NCBI GenBank assembly: GCA_020848275.1
Contig: JADLAK010000058.1
Span: 56,574-120,573, forward strand
Length of the DNA: 64,000 nucleotides
Reading direction: 5' to 3'
From: Planctomycetota bacterium
Lineage (GTDB): Bacteria > Planctomycetota > UBA8742 > UBA2392
Positions 52,273 through 60,116 of this stretch are shown here, piece by piece. Position 1 is the first letter of the stretch. The number at the start of each line of letters is the position of its first letter. The notes beneath the pieces are model-generated. The model ran no database searches. It had not been told where the DNA came from and was given only the letters and a program-made list of their open reading frames with translations. The translations under genes were made by a program, and so were the position numbers.

Positions 52273-52343
52273 GATTCGTCCTCGGTTTCGGGTGAAACCC
52301 CCACCCTTCATCGGCATTTCGCGTATCAAAACCAAAGACGTTT

Positions 52344-52428
52344 TGACCACAGATAGAGACGGATAGAACGGATGGCGTGGGCAAGCTTCGCCCCTATCCG
52401 TTGTTATCTGTGTCCATCTGTGGTCAAC
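52344..52428. repeat. Word repeat M (GACCACAGAT.. ..ATCTGTGGTC)
   Basis: Left arm 52344-52373 (TTGACCACAGATAGAGACGG...) and right arm 52395-52428 (TATCCGTTGTTATCTGTGTC...) are imperfect reverse complements. It separates murF and mraY. Confidence 0.8.
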
Positions 52429-52439
52429 AGTTGTTGCTG

Positions 52440-53933
52440 TTACCCCGCTTGCTTGGCAACCGCATGATAGATGCGGCTGGGAAGCGGATCGCCCACCGGC
52501 ATTTCGCGCAGCGTCGGGCGCAGCGGTTTGATCGATCGCACGGGCGCGAACTTCACGCGGATCGCCTCGGTCACGCGGTTCATCGCCATGCCGTGGCTGC
52601 CCTTAACAAGCACCAGGTCATTCGGTTTCAATTCCCGTAGAAGATCAGCCGCGGCGTCCGCCGCATCGCGGTAGCGCCATACCGAGCCGGGCCGGCCGGC
52701 GAGAAAGCTTTCTTCAACGATATCGCCAAGCGCCTGCATCTCGCGGCCGACGGCGACAATCAAATCGACGTTGCGCAGGCCCGCGAGGTAGGCGCCGACT
52801 TCGAGGTGCAGGCGTTCACTCGATGCGCCGAGTTCCAGCATGTCGCCGAGCACCGCCACGCGCTGGCCCTTGCACTCGAAATTCGCAAGCACGCTCAGCG
52901 CCGCACAGGTGCTGGCCGGGTTGGCGTTATAGCTGTCGTCGAGCACGCCAACGCCGCCGAAATTGTGGTAATTCAGGCGGCGAAGCACGGGCTCAACTTC
53001 CATCAGCACGCGCTGCATGTCCGAGATATCGATGCCGCTGATCCAGCCCGCCGAAATCGCGGCCAGCGCGTTGTGAACGTTATGTTTGCCGAACAGCGGC
53101 AGCGTGAACTCGTGCCGGCCATTGAGCAAAAAGTGCGTGCCGTGTTCGTTCATGCGGATGTCGCTCGCGAACAACTCGCAGCGCCTGTCCGTCCCGTAGC
53201 TGACGACGCGGCAGCTCGCGCGTTGCGCGGCGCGCACGCAGCGCGGGTCGTCGAAGTTCACGATCGCGATGCCGTCGCGCGGCAGCGCCGTAAGCAGTGC
53301 CGCTTCTTCGTTGAGCACGCCTTCGATGCTGCCCAGGCCCTCAAGGTGTTCTTCGCTGATGCTGGTCAGCACGGCGCACTTCGGACGCACGACGTCGGCC
53401 AGGCGCGCGACTTCGCCCGGCGCGTTGGTGCCCATTTCGACAATCGCGAAATCGTGACGCTCGTGCATGCGCAGCAGCGTCTGCGGCACGCCAACCAGGT
53501 TGTTTTCGTTCGCGGGATTCTGCAGCACGCAAAAGCGCGAGCCCAAAATCGCCGTCATTAGTTCGCGCGTGGTTGTTTTGCCGTTGCTGCCGCCAATGCC
53601 GATAATGCAGCCGCGCAGGCCCGAGGCGTTCAGGCGCGCGATGCGGCCAAGCGCCGTGAGCGTGTCCGGCACCACGATCACGGGCACCTTCGCGCTGAAA
53701 TTCTCCGGCAGGCTCGAGGTAATCAGAGCCGCGGCGCCAAGGTCCTGGGCGACGGCGAGAAACTTCGCGCCGTCAAAATTCGGCCCCTTGAGCGCGACGA
53801 AAAGGTCGCCGACGATCATCGAACGCGTATCGGTGCTGACCGCGCGCACGACAACGTCGCTGCGGTCGCCCGGCGGCGTTACCCAGTCGCCGCCGATGGT
53901 CATTTTGATTTCGCCCAGCGTGAGATCGCGCAT
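52440..53933 (-). CDS. murF: UDP-N-acetylmuramoyl-tripeptide--D-alanyl-D-alanine ligase MurF
   Basis: The 497-residue ligase adds D-Ala-D-Ala to UDP-MurNAc-tripeptide using ATP. It has the Mur ligase P-loop 'GIGGSNGKTTTRELMTAILG', 'FAIVEMGTNAPGEVARLADV', 'EEHLEGLGSIEGVLNEEAAL' and the C-terminal-domain start 'VLDDSYNANPASTCAALSVL'. ATG 53933 has GGAG 6 bases upstream. It lies between murE and mraY in the standard dcw order. Confidence 0.95.
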   Translation of the reverse strand: MRDLTLGEIKMTIGGDWVTPPGDRSDVVVRAVSTDTRSMIVGDLFVALKGPNFDGAKFLAVAQDLGAAALITSSLPENFSAKVPVIVVPDTLTALGRIARLNASGLRGCIIGIGGSNGKTTTRELMTAILGSRFCVLQNPANENNLVGVPQTLLRMHERHDFAIVEMGTNAPGEVARLADVVRPKCAVLTSISEEHLEGLGSIEGVLNEEAALLTALPRDGIAIVNFDDPRCVRAAQRASCRVVSYGTDRRCELFASDIRMNEHGTHFLLNGRHEFTLPLFGKHNVHNALAAISAGWISGIDISDMQRVLMEVEPVLRRLNYHNFGGVGVLDDSYNANPASTCAALSVLANFECKGQRVAVLGDMLELGASSERLHLEVGAYLAGLRNVDLIVAVGREMQALGDIVEESFLAGRPGSVWRYRDAADAAADLLRELKPNDLVLVKGSHGMAMNRVTEAIRVKFAPVRSIKPLRPTLREMPVGDPLPSRIYHAVAKQAG

Positions 53934-53943
53934 GTTTGCTCCG

Positions 53944-54018
53944 TGTCGTGGGCGTCTCGCCCGCGGCGGCACGCCGTGCGTGCCGCGAAAACTATGCAGC
54001 CGGGACGGCCGCAACACT
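53944..54018. repeat. Word repeat Q2
   Basis: TGTCGTGGGCGTCTCGCCCGC (53944-53964) and TGCAGCCGGGACGGCCGCAACAC (53996-54018) repeat the vocabulary of Q1 at 655-703, over 53 kb away. The region between includes GGCGGCACGCCGTGCGTGCCGC. It lies between murF and murE and overlaps the end of murE by a few codons. Confidence 0.75.
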
Positions 54019-55503
54019 ACGAACGCCGCGCCAGTACAGCTTCAGCGCCGCGGCGGCTTCTTCGCGGTCATCGAAATGCACCGTGCGATCCTTGAAAATC
54101 TGGTAGTCCTCATGGCCCTTGCCCGCGATCACAATGACTTCGTCGGGCCTGGCCTCGCGGATGGCGAGTTCGATCGCCTCGCGGCGGTCCACGATCTGCT
54201 CGACCGGCAGCTTTTGCGCCGGGATGCCGCCGACAATCTCGGCGATGATCGCGTGCGCGTCTTCTGTACGCGGATTGTCCGACGTCACGATCACGCGGCC
54301 GGCGATATTGGCTGCAATCGCGCCCATCTTCGGGCGCTTGGTGCGGTCGCGGTCGCCGCCGCAACCAAAGATGCAGGTCAGCCGACGGCCAACGCAGATT
54401 TCGCGAACGGTCTGCAGCACTTGCTCGAGAGCATCGGGCGCGTGGGCGTAATCGACGAACACCGTCGGCCCCGCGTTGCTCTGCACGCGTTCAAGGCGTC
54501 CCGGCGCGCCGCGGAAAGCCGCGACCGCTTCGCGCATGACCTGCAGCGGCATGCCCAGCGCGCGGCCAAGCACGATCACTTCGGCAATGTTCATGGCGTT
54601 GAAGCGGCCCGTCAGGCTGGTTTCAAAGCGCACCGTCACGTCGGGCCAGCGAATGGCGAACTTCATCCCGTCTACGCCGAGTTCAATGTCGTGGATCAGC
54701 ACATCGGCGCCGTCCTGCGTGCCGACGCGCAGCGCACGGCCGTTGGCCTTGCCCGCCATGCGTTCGCCAAAGCTGTTGTCGAGATTGACCACGCCGGTGC
54801 CGTCGGCGGCAAGCAGTTCAAACAGCCGCGCCTTGGCCGTGAAATAGGACTCCATATCTTTGTGATAGTCGAGGTGTTCGTGCGTCAGGTTGGTGAACAC
54901 CGCGCCCTCGAAGCTCAGCGCCGCGCAGCGGTCCTGGTCGAGCGCGTGGCTCGACACTTCCATCGCGCATGCTTTCAGCCCGTTGTCGCGCATGGTCGCC
55001 AACAGACGCTGAATCTCAATTGCGCCGGGCGTGGTCATGTGGGCTTCCTGGCCCTTTTGCTCGCTCCCTGTGATGTTGAAAACCGTGCCGATCAGGCCGC
55101 AGGGCACGCCGACGTGCTGCATCAGGTGGCGCATCAAAAACGCAGAAGTCGTCTTGCCCTTGGTGCCGGTCACCGCCACTAGCCGCAAGTCCAGCGCAGG
55201 CTCGCCGAAGAATGCCGCCGCAACCAGGCTCAGTGTGCGCCGAACGTGCGGCGAGACGATCTGCGGCAGTTCGAACTCGGGCATTTCGCGGCTGACGAGC
55301 AGCGCCTTGGCGCCGCGCACGATTGCTTCCTTTATGTACTGCGTGCCGTCTTGCTTGGTGCCGGAAACCGCCGCAAACAGCGCGCCCGGTTTGACATTGC
55401 GGCTGTCGTCGCAGATGTCGGTGACGGTGAAAGGCCGGCGCGCTGTGACGCGCACTTCGGGGTCCATTTCACGCAGGCGACGGGCAAGGGAGTCAAAGCG
55501 CAT
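53992..55503 (-). CDS. murE: UDP-MurNAc-L-Ala-D-Glu:meso-diaminopimelate ligase MurE
   Basis: The 503-residue ligase adds the third amino acid of the peptidoglycan stem. It has the P-loop 'VAVTGTKGKTTSAFLMRHLM', 'EVSSHALDQDRCAALSFEGA', 'NLTHEHLDYHKDMESYFTAK' and 'VTSDNPRTEDAHAI'; the 'DNPR' motif indicates meso-diaminopimelate rather than lysine. Start ATG 55503 gives 'MRFDSLARRLREM'. The C-terminus ends '...YWRGVRSVAAVPAA', encoded partly by repeat Q2. Confidence 0.95.
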   Translation of the reverse strand: MRFDSLARRLREMDPEVRVTARRPFTVTDICDDSRNVKPGALFAAVSGTKQDGTQYIKEAIVRGAKALLVSREMPEFELPQIVSPHVRRTLSLVAAAFFGEPALDLRLVAVTGTKGKTTSAFLMRHLMQHVGVPCGLIGTVFNITGSEQKGQEAHMTTPGAIEIQRLLATMRDNGLKACAMEVSSHALDQDRCAALSFEGAVFTNLTHEHLDYHKDMESYFTAKARLFELLAADGTGVVNLDNSFGERMAGKANGRALRVGTQDGADVLIHDIELGVDGMKFAIRWPDVTVRFETSLTGRFNAMNIAEVIVLGRALGMPLQVMREAVAAFRGAPGRLERVQSNAGPTVFVDYAHAPDALEQVLQTVREICVGRRLTCIFGCGGDRDRTKRPKMGAIAANIAGRVIVTSDNPRTEDAHAIIAEIVGGIPAQKLPVEQIVDRREAIELAIREARPDEVIVIAGKGHEDYQIFKDRTVHFDDREEAAAALKLYWRGVRSVAAVPAA

Positions 55504-55513
55504 GGGTTTCTCC

Positions 55514-55585
55514 GAGGTTCAGGTGCAGGTTCAGGTCCAGAAAAGGCCACTCAACAATCGTCGTTTCTGAACCGGGACCTGAACC
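55514..55585. repeat. Word repeat H2 (AGGTTCAG)
   Basis: Left arm 55514-55540 and right arm 55567-55585 are reverse complements using the same AGGTTCAG word as H1 at 24775. It lies between the PBP gene and murE. Confidence 0.82.
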
Positions 55586-55590
55586 GACAG

Positions 55591-57468
55591 TTAGTCCTTC
55601 TTCACCACCACCGGCGCCGATTCGGCCACGCCCAGATGTTTCAGCGTTCTCAAAGTGATTTGCGACATCGTGGGTGCGGCGACGGTGCCGCCGAAGTGCT
55701 GGATGGGCCAGCCATAGCGGTTGAGCACCTTCGCCCGCGCCTCGTTGACCGTGACAATCACCGTGATCTGCGGGTTGTCGGCAGGCGCATAGCCGACAAA
55801 CGAGCAGATCTTGTCGTCGCTGTACTGCCCATTCTTGACCTTGTTTGCGGTGCCGGTCTTGCCGGCGATCACGTATTCCTCGAGTTTGGCGCCGCGCGCC
55901 GTGCCTTCGGCGCTGACAACGCGTTTGAGGGTTTCGTTCATCTGTTCGCGGGTGACCTTGGCCGAGAGGCCCGTGGCTTTGAGGACTTCCGGCGCGCGAT
56001 CGAGGAGCACCGTGCCGTCGGACGCGGTTACCTTCTTGATCACGTAGGGGCGATAGACCGTGCCGCCGGTGGCAATGGCGTTGAAGCAGTTGGCCATCTG
56101 CAGCGGCGTGACCTGCACTTCGTAGCCCATGGTGACCGACGGGATCGAACTGCCGGTCGTCCACTGTTTCAGCGGGCGCAGGTAGCCGCGGCTTTCGCCA
56201 AAGGCGCTGCCGCCAAGGTCAAAACCCGTGTGCTGGCCGAAGCAGACCGATTGAAGGAAAGGTTGCAGGCGCTCACAGCCCAGCAGCAGGCCGATGCGGC
56301 ACATGGCGGTGTTGCTCGACTTGACCAGCGCGACATCAACTCGGGCCCCCCACCGCCCATTGTCCATCAGTTCAAGGCAGTCTCGCGGAATCGGGTGGGT
56401 TCCGTCGCTGACCTGCTTCTTGCGGCCGGGCACCGACAGCGTCGGCGTGTACTCGATTACGCTGTCGGGCGTCAGAAGTCCCATCTGGTACGCGCCGCAG
56501 ACGATCAGCGGTTTGAACATGGAGCCCGGCTCGAACGCGTCAGTGATCGCCATGTTGCGGCGGCAGCTCGCGTCCAGGCCCGGTTCGTTCGGGTCGTAAT
56601 TCGGATAATTCGAGAGGCCGAGCACCGCGCCGGTGTGCGTTTCCAGCACCACCACAGAGACGCTCACCGGGTCCCAGGTCTTCACGCACTCGGCGAGTTC
56701 TTCCTCTACTATGGCCTGGATCGCCGCATTGATGGTCAGTTCGACCGTCGCGCCGGCAACCGGGTCGGTCACATCATCGCCAACGCCCTGCAAAGGCCTT
56801 GCCAGCGCATCCACGGCTACGATTCTTTTGCCAGGAGTCGCACGCAGCCATTTGTCGAGCGCGCGTTCAACGCCTTCCTGGCCCACGCCGTCACGCCCGG
56901 CAAACCCGACAATATGGCTGGCGAAATTGCCCAGCGGGTAATCGCGCGTCTCGATCGCCCGGATTTCAACGCCCGGCAGCTCGCCACGCTTGATCGCTTC
57001 GCGAAGGGGCCCCGCCGAGGCTTCCGGCGTCTCGCGCATTATGCTGTAGAAGTACTTGTCCTGACGCTTAATAAGCTCGAGTTCAAGTTTAACAGCGTAG
57101 TCGTGGTCGCGGCCGAGCAGCGCCGCAAGACGACCGGCCACAACCGTTCGCTGGTCGGCGGGCACTGCACGGGGATTAACTATTAAGGAAGCGCCGGAGA
57201 AAGTCGTGCGTGCCAACGCGATGCCATCGCTGGTCAGGATCGCGCCGCGCTCGCCGGGCAGCGCCAGCGTGCGGGTGCTGTTGCGGTCGCGCACAGCCAG
57301 GTAATGGTCGTGGTGCATGACCTGCAGGCTGTAGAGCCGTCCGATCAGGCCCGCAAACACCACGACAATCAGCCCAAGCACGATCAGCGCGCGCTTGCGC
57401 GGGCTTGCGGTGCGCGATGAGGGCGCCAGGAACCAATCCAGCGCGCGGCGTGTTTTAAAGGCGATCAC
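55591..57468 (-). CDS. ftsI: Penicillin-binding protein 2 / FtsI-like transpeptidase
   Basis: The 625-residue class B penicillin-binding protein crosslinks septal peptidoglycan. It has one membrane helix ('ALIVLGLIVVVFAGLIGRLY'), a pedestal domain ('LALPGERGAILTSDGIALA'), and the transpeptidase triad: SxxK in 'EPGSMFKPLIV', SxN in 'VKSSNTAMC', KTG in 'VIAGKTGTANKV'. The position after ftsL and before murE is that of ftsI/pbpB. The GTG start at 57468 overlaps the ftsL stop by 4 bases (GTGA). Confidence 0.95.
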   Translation of the reverse strand: MIAFKTRRALDWFLAPSSRTASPRKRALIVLGLIVVVFAGLIGRLYSLQVMHHDHYLAVRDRNSTRTLALPGERGAILTSDGIALARTTFSGASLIVNPRAVPADQRTVVAGRLAALLGRDHDYAVKLELELIKRQDKYFYSIMRETPEASAGPLREAIKRGELPGVEIRAIETRDYPLGNFASHIVGFAGRDGVGQEGVERALDKWLRATPGKRIVAVDALARPLQGVGDDVTDPVAGATVELTINAAIQAIVEEELAECVKTWDPVSVSVVVLETHTGAVLGLSNYPNYDPNEPGLDASCRRNMAITDAFEPGSMFKPLIVCGAYQMGLLTPDSVIEYTPTLSVPGRKKQVSDGTHPIPRDCLELMDNGRWGARVDVALVKSSNTAMCRIGLLLGCERLQPFLQSVCFGQHTGFDLGGSAFGESRGYLRPLKQWTTGSSIPSVTMGYEVQVTPLQMANCFNAIATGGTVYRPYVIKKVTASDGTVLLDRAPEVLKATGLSAKVTREQMNETLKRVVSAEGTARGAKLEEYVIAGKTGTANKVKNGQYSDDKICSFVGYAPADNPQITVIVTVNEARAKVLNRYGWPIQHFGGTVAAPTMSQITLRTLKHLGVAESAPVVVKKD

Positions 57469-57782
57469 TTGCGGCTCCCGACCTTGGACTTCTCGGGCTT
57501 CTTGACCACGGGCTTTTCCGGCTTGGGCGGCGGCGGGTCTTTTTCGTCGGGCGCGAGCAACGGCGCCTTCATGTCGCGGGCACGCTCAAACAGGCGCTTG
57601 GGGTCGCGTTCGCGCGCCAGCTTGAGTTTAAGGACGCGCAGGTCTTCCTCGGATTTACGAAGCTCCTTGTCCGATACACCCGCCTGGTAGCGCTGGCTGC
57701 GGATGTCGAGCTGCTGGGCGACGACAATACCGCCCAGGCCGACAAAGAAGACAATCGCGATCAGAGGAGTGGATAGATTCAT
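57465..57782 (-). CDS. ftsL: FtsL-like division protein
   Basis: The 105-residue protein has one N-terminal membrane helix ('LIAIVFFVGLGGIVVAQQL'), a short coiled coil ('KELRKSEEDLRVLKLKLARE') and a Pro/Lys-rich tail. This size and topology fit FtsL, which links FtsQB to FtsW/FtsI, and it sits exactly where ftsL belongs between rsmH and ftsI. Sequence conservation in FtsL is too low for identity to rest on motifs alone. Confidence 0.75.
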   Translation of the reverse strand: MNLSTPLIAIVFFVGLGGIVVAQQLDIRSQRYQAGVSDKELRKSEEDLRVLKLKLARERDPKRLFERARDMKAPLLAPDEKDPPPPKPEKPVVKKPEKSKVGSRK

Positions 57783-57792
57783 AAACGGCCTA

Positions 57793-57870
57793 CACGGATG
57801 AACAGGATGGTCAGGATAAGGGGCTGAAAACGCTGCTGGTTTTGATCATGTTCATCCTGTCCATCCGTGA
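57793..57870. repeat. Word repeat N (CACGGATGAACAGGATG / CATCCTGTCCATCCGTG)
   Basis: Left arm 57793-57818 and right arm 57846-57870 are imperfect reverse complements. It fills the gap between rsmH and the ftsL-like gene. Confidence 0.82.
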
Positions 57871-57882
57871 ATGCTGTTGCTG

Positions 57883-58791
57883 TTAGCGTGCCTTACGCCA
57901 GGCTTTCTTCTCGATCCGGCCCGGCGCTTCGCCCCAAAACAGCACACGCAGCTTGGCGCTGCGGGCGCGGGGATTCGAAGCGCACTCGGTTTCATCGGCG
58001 ATTATCGGCTTGCGCTTGAGCATTCTCGCCAAGCCTTCCTTCTCCCAGCGCACAAAAGCGTGCTTGACCATGCGGTCTTCGAGCGAGTGAAAGCTGATGA
58101 TCGCGACCACGCCGCCTTTCTCGAGGCCCTCGGGAATGCCGGCCAGCGCACGTTCGAGCTCGCCAAGTTCGTCGTTGACCGCCATGCGCAGCGCCTGGAA
58201 CGTCCGCGTCGCCGGGTCGATACGCTGGTAGCCGCGCGGATAAACCCGGCGGCAGATCTCGGCAAGTTGCCAGGTAGTCTTGGGCGGATCGCGTTCGACG
58301 GCGCCCGCGATCTTCCAGGCCAGGCGTTCCTCGCCAAAGTCGCGCAGGATCTTGGTGAATTCCTCGCGCGGCAGCCGCGCAATCAATTGAGCGGCGGTCT
58401 CGCCCTGGCTCGTGTCCATGCGCATATCGAGCGGCGCATCGGCGCGGAAAGAGAAGCCGCGCGAGGCTTCGTCGAGTTGCGGGCTGGAGACGCCGAGGTC
58501 GAGAAGCAACCCGTTTACGCGTTGCAGGCCCAATGCGCGGGCTTGCTCGAGCCAATGGCCAAAGCGCGCGTGAAGGACAACGGCACGTCCTCCGTATCCG
58601 GCGAGAGCACCAGATGCACGACCCAGCGCGGTTGCGTCACGGTCAAGCCCGATGACCCGGAGGCCTCGCTGGAGCAGTAGGGACGCATGGCCGCCAAGTC
58701 CGACGGTACCGTCCACGACAGACGCGCCGGCTGGAAGAGTTGAAAATGCGTCTGTAACTGCGGCAGCAAGAACGGGAGTGTGTTCGGCCAC
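57883..58791 (-). CDS. rsmH: 16S rRNA m4C1402 methyltransferase RsmH (MraW)
   Basis: The 302-residue methyltransferase modifies C1402 of 16S rRNA. It shows the family start 'EHTPVLAAAVTDAF', SAM motif I 'VVDGTVGLGGHASLLLQRG', 'GLLLDLGVSSPQLDEASRGF' and 'DMRMDTSQGETAAQLI'. I chose GTG 58791 to match the RsmH N-terminus; it lies 7 bases after the stop of the upstream small gene. The ORF-track start adds 21 residues that overlap that gene. Confidence 0.94.
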   Translation of the reverse strand: MAEHTPVLAAAVTDAFSTLPAGASVVDGTVGLGGHASLLLQRGLRVIGLDRDATALGRASGALAGYGGRAVVLHARFGHWLEQARALGLQRVNGLLLDLGVSSPQLDEASRGFSFRADAPLDMRMDTSQGETAAQLIARLPREEFTKILRDFGEERLAWKIAGAVERDPPKTTWQLAEICRRVYPRGYQRIDPATRTFQALRMAVNDELGELERALAGIPEGLEKGGVVAIISFHSLEDRMVKHAFVRWEKEGLARMLKRKPIIADETECASNPRARSAKLRVLFWGEAPGRIEKKAWRKAR

Positions 58792-58798
58792 GGGGCGT

Positions 58799-59068
58799 TC
58801 AAGCCGCACCTGCCACCGCCAGCATGCGGGCGCTCTCGCGCTCGTGGCGGTCAAGGACCTGGAGCATTCCCATCACCTCTTCAGAAAAGGCAATCGCGGG
58901 CGCAAAACGCTGGACGCGCTTGAGCAGCGCCTCGACGCGCCGCAGTTCAGGCGCGCGTTCGACGATCCGCTGCCCGAAGTCGCGGGAGTCCTGGTGCTCC
59001 AGAAGCTCCTGCACCGCTGTCAGGCCGTGCGGGTCGTCCTGCTGAGTTGTGTTTAACAGGTCAGACAT
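58799..59068 (-). CDS. Small hypothetical protein between mraZ and rsmH
   Basis: The 89-residue soluble, helical protein ('DLLNTTQQDDPHGLTAVQEL', 'RHERESARMLAVAGAA') lies where most dcw clusters have nothing. ATG 59068 has a GGGGG run upstream; the longer ORF-track version extends into sequence with no coding character. Close spacing to rsmH (7 bases) suggests co-transcription. No family recognised. Confidence 0.65.
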   Translation of the reverse strand: MSDLLNTTQQDDPHGLTAVQELLEHQDSRDFGQRIVERAPELRRVEALLKRVQRFAPAIAFSEEVMGMLQVLDRHERESARMLAVAGAA

Positions 59069-59327
59069 GAATGCCCCCAACATGAGCACGTGCACGAGGC
59101 GCGGGCTCGGGAAACGCTCTACGGGTCGCGGAATCGCGCCGCCGCCAAGCGAAGAAATTCTGATGGCAAAAAGTGCTGCTTCAGTTTGCGCCTGAAGCGC
59201 GGCGATCGGGCATATCGCGGCCGATGAGCGCCCGGTTTTGCACCGGGAGGTCCGAGTCTTCCCGCTTATCGGCAAGCGAGGGACTGCGGGTGTAACGGTA
59301 ATGCGTGCTGCGGTGGAAAAGTTGCGG

Positions 59328-59813
59328 CTACTGAGGCTTCTTCAAAGCTGTGTCGTACAACTTGCCGATGTTCGACGGGTCCAGCTCGTCGATATCGGCC
59401 AAAGCGTCGGCGGCCTTGGCTTCGGCTGCCGTGTAAAGCTGCATGTGGTCTCCCGCGCCGGCGACAATCACCGCACCGCTAAGGCGCGCCCACTCGACAT
59501 GTTTGCGCGGCAGAAGGATGCGGCCCTGACGGTCGCACTCCACCTGCTCAAGAGTCTTGAGCAGGTTCTGCCTCGAGCGTTGCGTCGCGTCGGGAAGTCC
59601 CGTCGCGCCGGTCAACGCGTTCACGCGCTCCATGCCGCTTTCACTGTCAAAGAGATCGAGATGGCGGAATTCCGCGCCCGGCACGACGAACAAAAGGATC
59701 GGACCATCAGGCGAGGCCGGCAGCTTTCCGCGGAACTTCGCGGGCAGCGTGATTCGGTTCTTCGCGTCGATGGTTGTCTCGGCTTGTCCGAAATAACGGG
59801 GTGCACCAGGCAA
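59328..59813 (-). CDS. mraZ: Transcriptional regulator MraZ
   Basis: The 161-residue protein contains two AbrB/SpoVT-like halves; the first shows 'AETTIDAKNRITLPAKFRGK' and the second 'QVECDRQGRILLPRKHVEWA'. MraZ binds repeats upstream of its own operon and controls dcw transcription. I chose TTG 59813, which has GGAGG 6 bases upstream and begins 'MPGAPRYFGQAE'; the GTG 59852 of the ORF track lies inside a MraZ-box-like repeat. The 259 bases between mraZ and the 58799 gene hold nothing recognised. Confidence 0.92.
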   Translation of the reverse strand: MPGAPRYFGQAETTIDAKNRITLPAKFRGKLPASPDGPILLFVVPGAEFRHLDLFDSESGMERVNALTGATGLPDATQRSRQNLLKTLEQVECDRQGRILLPRKHVEWARLSGAVIVAGAGDHMQLYTAAEAKAADALADIDELDPSNIGKLYDTALKKPQ

Positions 59814-59838
59814 ATCCGCCCTCCGCAGGGAAAGTACA

Positions 59839-59852
59839 CCACTTTCACCCAC
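59839..59852 (-). promoter_or_regulatory. MraZ-box-like repeat, proximal copy
   Basis: GTGGGTGAAAGTGG (plus-strand CCACTTTCACCCAC) lies 26 bases upstream of the chosen mraZ start. It contains TGGG and TGG at a 10-base period, like the TGGG-N5/6 repeats bound by MraZ in other bacteria. An exact copy lies at 60016-60029. Confidence 0.65.
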
Positions 59853-60015
59853 TTTGCAAATCGAACGTCCGGAATTTTGCAGAAAATTTTGCTTTTCAAT
59901 TTCAACGTAAGCCCTTTTGTTGCCATGCGATAAATAGGAGCGGCGCTAACAAAACTGCACAACAGGTGGTATGTCCAAACCGCCGCCATACTAGGCATTT
60001 TTAGGTCATTATTCG

Positions 60016-60029
60016 CCACTTTCACCCAC
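60016..60029 (-). promoter_or_regulatory. MraZ-box-like repeat, distal copy
   Basis: This is an exact 14-base copy of the proximal box, about 200 bases upstream of the mraZ start. The AT-rich gap between the boxes (59853-60015) probably holds the dcw promoter, but I cannot fix its -35/-10 elements. Confidence 0.6.
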
Positions 60030-60116
60030 CATCTGAGCGCGGAGCCGGAAGGCCCAGGAAAATTTTGCTCTTAACTCCGCTCTCCTCTCTCCGATCTCCG
60101 CGCTAAACTTCGCACC

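Noticed and set aside
59069-59327. Structured RNA between mraZ and the 58799 gene
   Set aside because: Some hairpins can be drawn (CCCGGTGCAAAACCGGG), but no known riboswitch or ncRNA motif was recognised.
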